From Actinomycetota bacterium (lineage in GTDB: Bacteria; Actinomycetota; UBA4738): DNA of 7,847 bases. Each line of letters begins with the position of its first letter. Within the stretch, counting starts at the first letter, position 1. The DNA lies in assembly GCA_005888465.1 (NCBI GenBank), contig VAYJ01000030.1, positions 1 through 7,847 of the forward strand, written 5' to 3'. Positions 5,700 to 7,847 of the stretch are shown piece after piece. A model generated the notes under the pieces. That model did no database searches and had not been told where the DNA came from. It saw only the letters and a list, made by a program, of their open reading frames with translations. Made by a program: the position numbers and the translations under genes.

Positions 5700-7847
5700 C
5701 CCCCGAGCAGCCCGAGGAGCCGCGCGGGGATGCCCGCGAGCGCGGCATCGAGGGCGTCGGCCCGGCTTCCGCCAGCGAAGGCGAGGTCCGGGGTCCGGCC
5801 TCCCCCCTTCCCGCCGACCGTCGCCGCGGCCTCGGCGATGAGGTTGGGGGCCGTGACCCCGCGCGCGACGAGCGCCGCCGTGCAGGCCGCCACGAGGAGT
5901 GCCTTGCCATCGGCGGCCGCTCCCAGGACCACGGCGCCCTCGGGCTCCAGCCGCTTGCGAAGGGCGGTCGCAACCTCGCGAAGCTCGTCGGCCCCGCCGG
6001 GCATCCGGGCAACGGCCAGGCGCACGCCCGCCACGTCCTGCGCGGACGCGGCGAAGCGTTCGACCTCCTGCGTGCGCGCCGTACGTCGGATGGCGCCCAG
6101 CTCGCTCTCGAGCTGCTTGATGCGCGCGAGCGCCTGCCGCGCGCGCTCGGGCGCGGTCTGCGGGTCCCCGGCGCCGAGCGCTTCCGTGACCTCTTCCAGC
6201 AGGCGCCGCTCCACGCTCACGTGCGCCAGCGCGTCCGGGCCCGTCAGCGCCTCGATGCGGCGAAACCCCGACCCGATGCTCGACTCCGACGCCACCCGAA
6301 GGAGCGCCACCTCGCCCGTATGGTGGACGTGCGTCCCGCCGCAGAGCTCGATCGAGTAGTCGCCGATCTCGACCACGCGCACCAGGTCGCCGTACTTCTC
6401 GCCGAAGAGCGCCATCGCCCCCTGGCTCCGCGCGAACTCGAGCGTCGTCTCGTACGCGCGCACCGGCTGGTCGTCGGCCAGGCGCCGGTTCGCGATCGCC
6501 TCGATCTCCTCGAGGGCGTCCCGCGGCACCGACTCGTAGTGCGTGAAGTCGAAGCGCACGCGGCCCGGGGCGACGAGGGAGCCGGCCTGCCGCGCGTGCT
6601 CGCCCAAGGTCTGGCGAAGGGTGTGGTGCAGCACGTGCGTGGCCGTGTGCGAGCGCGTGGTCGCCTCGCGGCGCGCCGGGTCCACCGACGCCCCTGCCTC
6701 CTCACCGGCGCGGACCTCGCCGGAGCTCACGACACCTTCGTGCACGATCGTCCCCCCAGGGCCCAGCCGCGTGTCGGTGACCTGCACGAGCCCCGTCGCC
6801 GTCCGGATCGTCCCCGCGTCGCCCACCTGACCGCCGCCCTCCGCGTAGAACGGCGTGCGGTCGAGCGCCAGCAGGACGCGGTCCCCCTCGCCGGCCGAGT
6901 CCTCCCGGGCGCCGTCTCGCAGCAACCCCACGATGTGCGCGTCGGCGTCCAGCCGCTCGTAGCCCAGGAACTCGGTCGGGCCCCCTTCGGCGGCCACCTC
7001 GCCGAGGTCGCCCGCCCCCTCGCCCCGCTTCCGCGCTCGGCGCGCCCGCTCCCGCTGCTCCTGCATCAATCGGGCGAAGCCGTCGGCGTCGACCTCCAGG
7101 CCCTGCTCGCGCGCGAGCTCAAGCGTGAGCTGCTCCTGGAAGCCGAACGTGTCGTGCAGGCGGAAGGCGGCCTCGCCCGACAGCCTCTTGGAGCCGCTCG
7201 CCTTCGCCTTCGCGACCTCCTCCTCGAACACGCCCATCCCCTGGCGATACGTGCGCGCGAACCCTTCCTCCTCCGACGTGGCCACCTGGTGGATGAAGGC
7301 CTGGTTCGCGGCGAGCTCCGGATACGCCCCGTGGAAGCGCTCGATCACGGTTGCGACGAGCGACGGCATGACGTCGACCGCCACGCCGAGGCGCCGGGCG
7401 TGGGTGACCAGGCGGCGCAGCATTCGGCGAAGGACATACCCGCGGCCCTCGTTCGAAGGCAGGACGCCGTCGGCGATGAGGAACGTCGTCGCGCGCGCGT
7501 GCTCCGCGATGATCCGCAGGCTCACGTCGTCCCGTTCCTGCCTCCCGTAGACGCGTTCGGTGAGCTCCTCGGCGGAGGCGACGAGCGGGCGCAGCAGATC
7601 GGTATCGAACGCGGAGGCGACGTCCTGCAGCACCACCGCTACTCGCTCCAGGCTGGATCCCGTATCGATGTTCTTCCGAGGGAGCTCACGGACGACCTCA
7701 GCGTGCTCGTCGCATTCGTCCTGCATGAACACGAGGTTCCAGATCTCGAGGAAGCGCTCCTCGTCGACGTCCGGGCCGCCGTCGGGGCCGTACGCGGGCC
7801 CGCGGTCCACGTAGATCTCGGAGCACGGGCCGCACGGCCCCGCCGCG
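5696..7847 (-). CDS. alaS: Alanyl-tRNA synthetase, AlaS (partial, N-terminal end beyond the window)
   Basis: Charges tRNA-Ala with alanine and hydrolyses Ser- or Gly-mischarged tRNA-Ala. 716 residues are visible. The frame continues to the right edge through GPCGPCSEIY (visible residues 3-12), a core AlaRS motif, so the gene does not start at the GTG at 7808-7810. About 150-180 residues, with class II motifs 1 and 2, lie outside. Visible blocks (numbered from the edge): motif 3 region NIDTGSSLERVAVVLQ (59-74); ADGVLPSNEGRGYVLRR (125-141), part of the tRNA-recognition helices; editing domain with FYAEGGGQVGD (333-343), HTATH (400-404) and CGGTH (502-506), whose two His, one Cys and one His form the zinc site; a charged coiled-coil-like stretch (about 565-595); and the C-Ala domain ending in GGKGGGRTPDLAFAGG (678-693). 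Catalytic, editing and C-Ala parts are all intact where visible. Two motif substitutions are noted in the findings. The stop overlaps the ruvX start by 4 bases. Confidence 0.97.
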   Translation of the reverse strand, partial: AAGPCGPCSEIYVDRGPAYGPDGGPDVDEERFLEIWNLVFMQDECDEHAEVVRELPRKNIDTGSSLERVAVVLQDVASAFDTDLLRPLVASAEELTERVYGRQERDDVSLRIIAEHARATTFLIADGVLPSNEGRGYVLRRMLRRLVTHARRLGVAVDVMPSLVATVIERFHGAYPELAANQAFIHQVATSEEEGFARTYRQGMGVFEEEVAKAKASGSKRLSGEAAFRLHDTFGFQEQLTLELAREQGLEVDADGFARLMQEQRERARRARKRGEGAGDLGEVAAEGGPTEFLGYERLDADAHIVGLLRDGAREDSAGEGDRVLLALDRTPFYAEGGGQVGDAGTIRTATGLVQVTDTRLGPGGTIVHEGVVSSGEVRAGEEAGASVDPARREATTRSHTATHVLHHTLRQTLGEHARQAGSLVAPGRVRFDFTHYESVPRDALEEIEAIANRRLADDQPVRAYETTLEFARSQGAMALFGEKYGDLVRVVEIGDYSIELCGGTHVHHTGEVALLRVASESSIGSGFRRIEALTGPDALAHVSVERRLLEEVTEALGAGDPQTAPERARQALARIKQLESELGAIRRTARTQEVERFAASAQDVAGVRLAVARMPGGADELREVATALRKRLEPEGAVVLGAAADGKALLVAACTAALVARGVTAPNLIAEAAATVGGKGGGRTPDLAFAGGSRADALDAALAGIPARLLGLLGG

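Noticed and set aside
5475..6359. A 294-codon plus-strand open frame spanning ruvX and the alaS 3' end
   Set aside because: It crosses two clear genes on the other strand and is an Arg/Ser/Ala-rich shadow product.
7808..7810. GTG as the start of alaS
   Set aside because: The same frame continues to the window edge through the conserved GPCGPCSE motif, so this is an internal codon of a truncated gene.

Overview
This 7.8 kb window is GC-rich and almost wholly coding. Every gene I can support reads on the minus strand, so the biological order runs from high to low coordinates: alaS (5' end cut off by the window edge), ruvX, mltG, a Roadblock/LC7-like small protein gene, pilB, pilT and pilC (3' end cut off). 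Gaps are short (5 to 58 bases) or genes overlap (4 and 8 bases), so this looks like one run of co-directional, probably largely co-transcribed genes. No tRNA, rRNA, CRISPR array, insertion sequence or clear terminator is visible, and no stretch of 300 bases lacks a gene.

Right part (about 4174-7847): the housekeeping set alaS-ruvX-mltG, covering tRNA-Ala charging and editing, a YqgF/RuvX RNase H-fold nuclease, and the endolytic murein transglycosylase. This order is familiar from Gram-positive-type and related bacteria (Firmicutes, Actinobacteria and some neighbours). In many Actinobacteria aroE follows, but here it does not.

Left part (1-4115): a type IV pilus / type II secretion-like motor block. 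PilB is the extension ATPase, with an MshEN-type N-terminal domain, a P-loop ATPase and a tetracysteine zinc site. PilT is the retraction ATPase. PilC is the inner-membrane platform on which both act. Ahead of pilB, with its stop codon 5 bases from the preferred pilB start, lies a 195-residue protein whose first ~105 residues look like a Roadblock/LC7 (MglB-like) fold. That suggests a regulatory partner for the motor.

The organism is probably a high-GC bacterium of the Terrabacteria group, such as a deep-branching Actinobacteriota (Thermoleophilia-like) or a Chloroflexota-type lineage. This rests on base composition and gene order only and is not firm. The most interesting points are the Roadblock gene coupled to pilB, and the near-perfect double MshEN motif in PilB, which predicts possible cyclic-di-GMP control. 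I see no wholly undescribed system; the rest is conventional.
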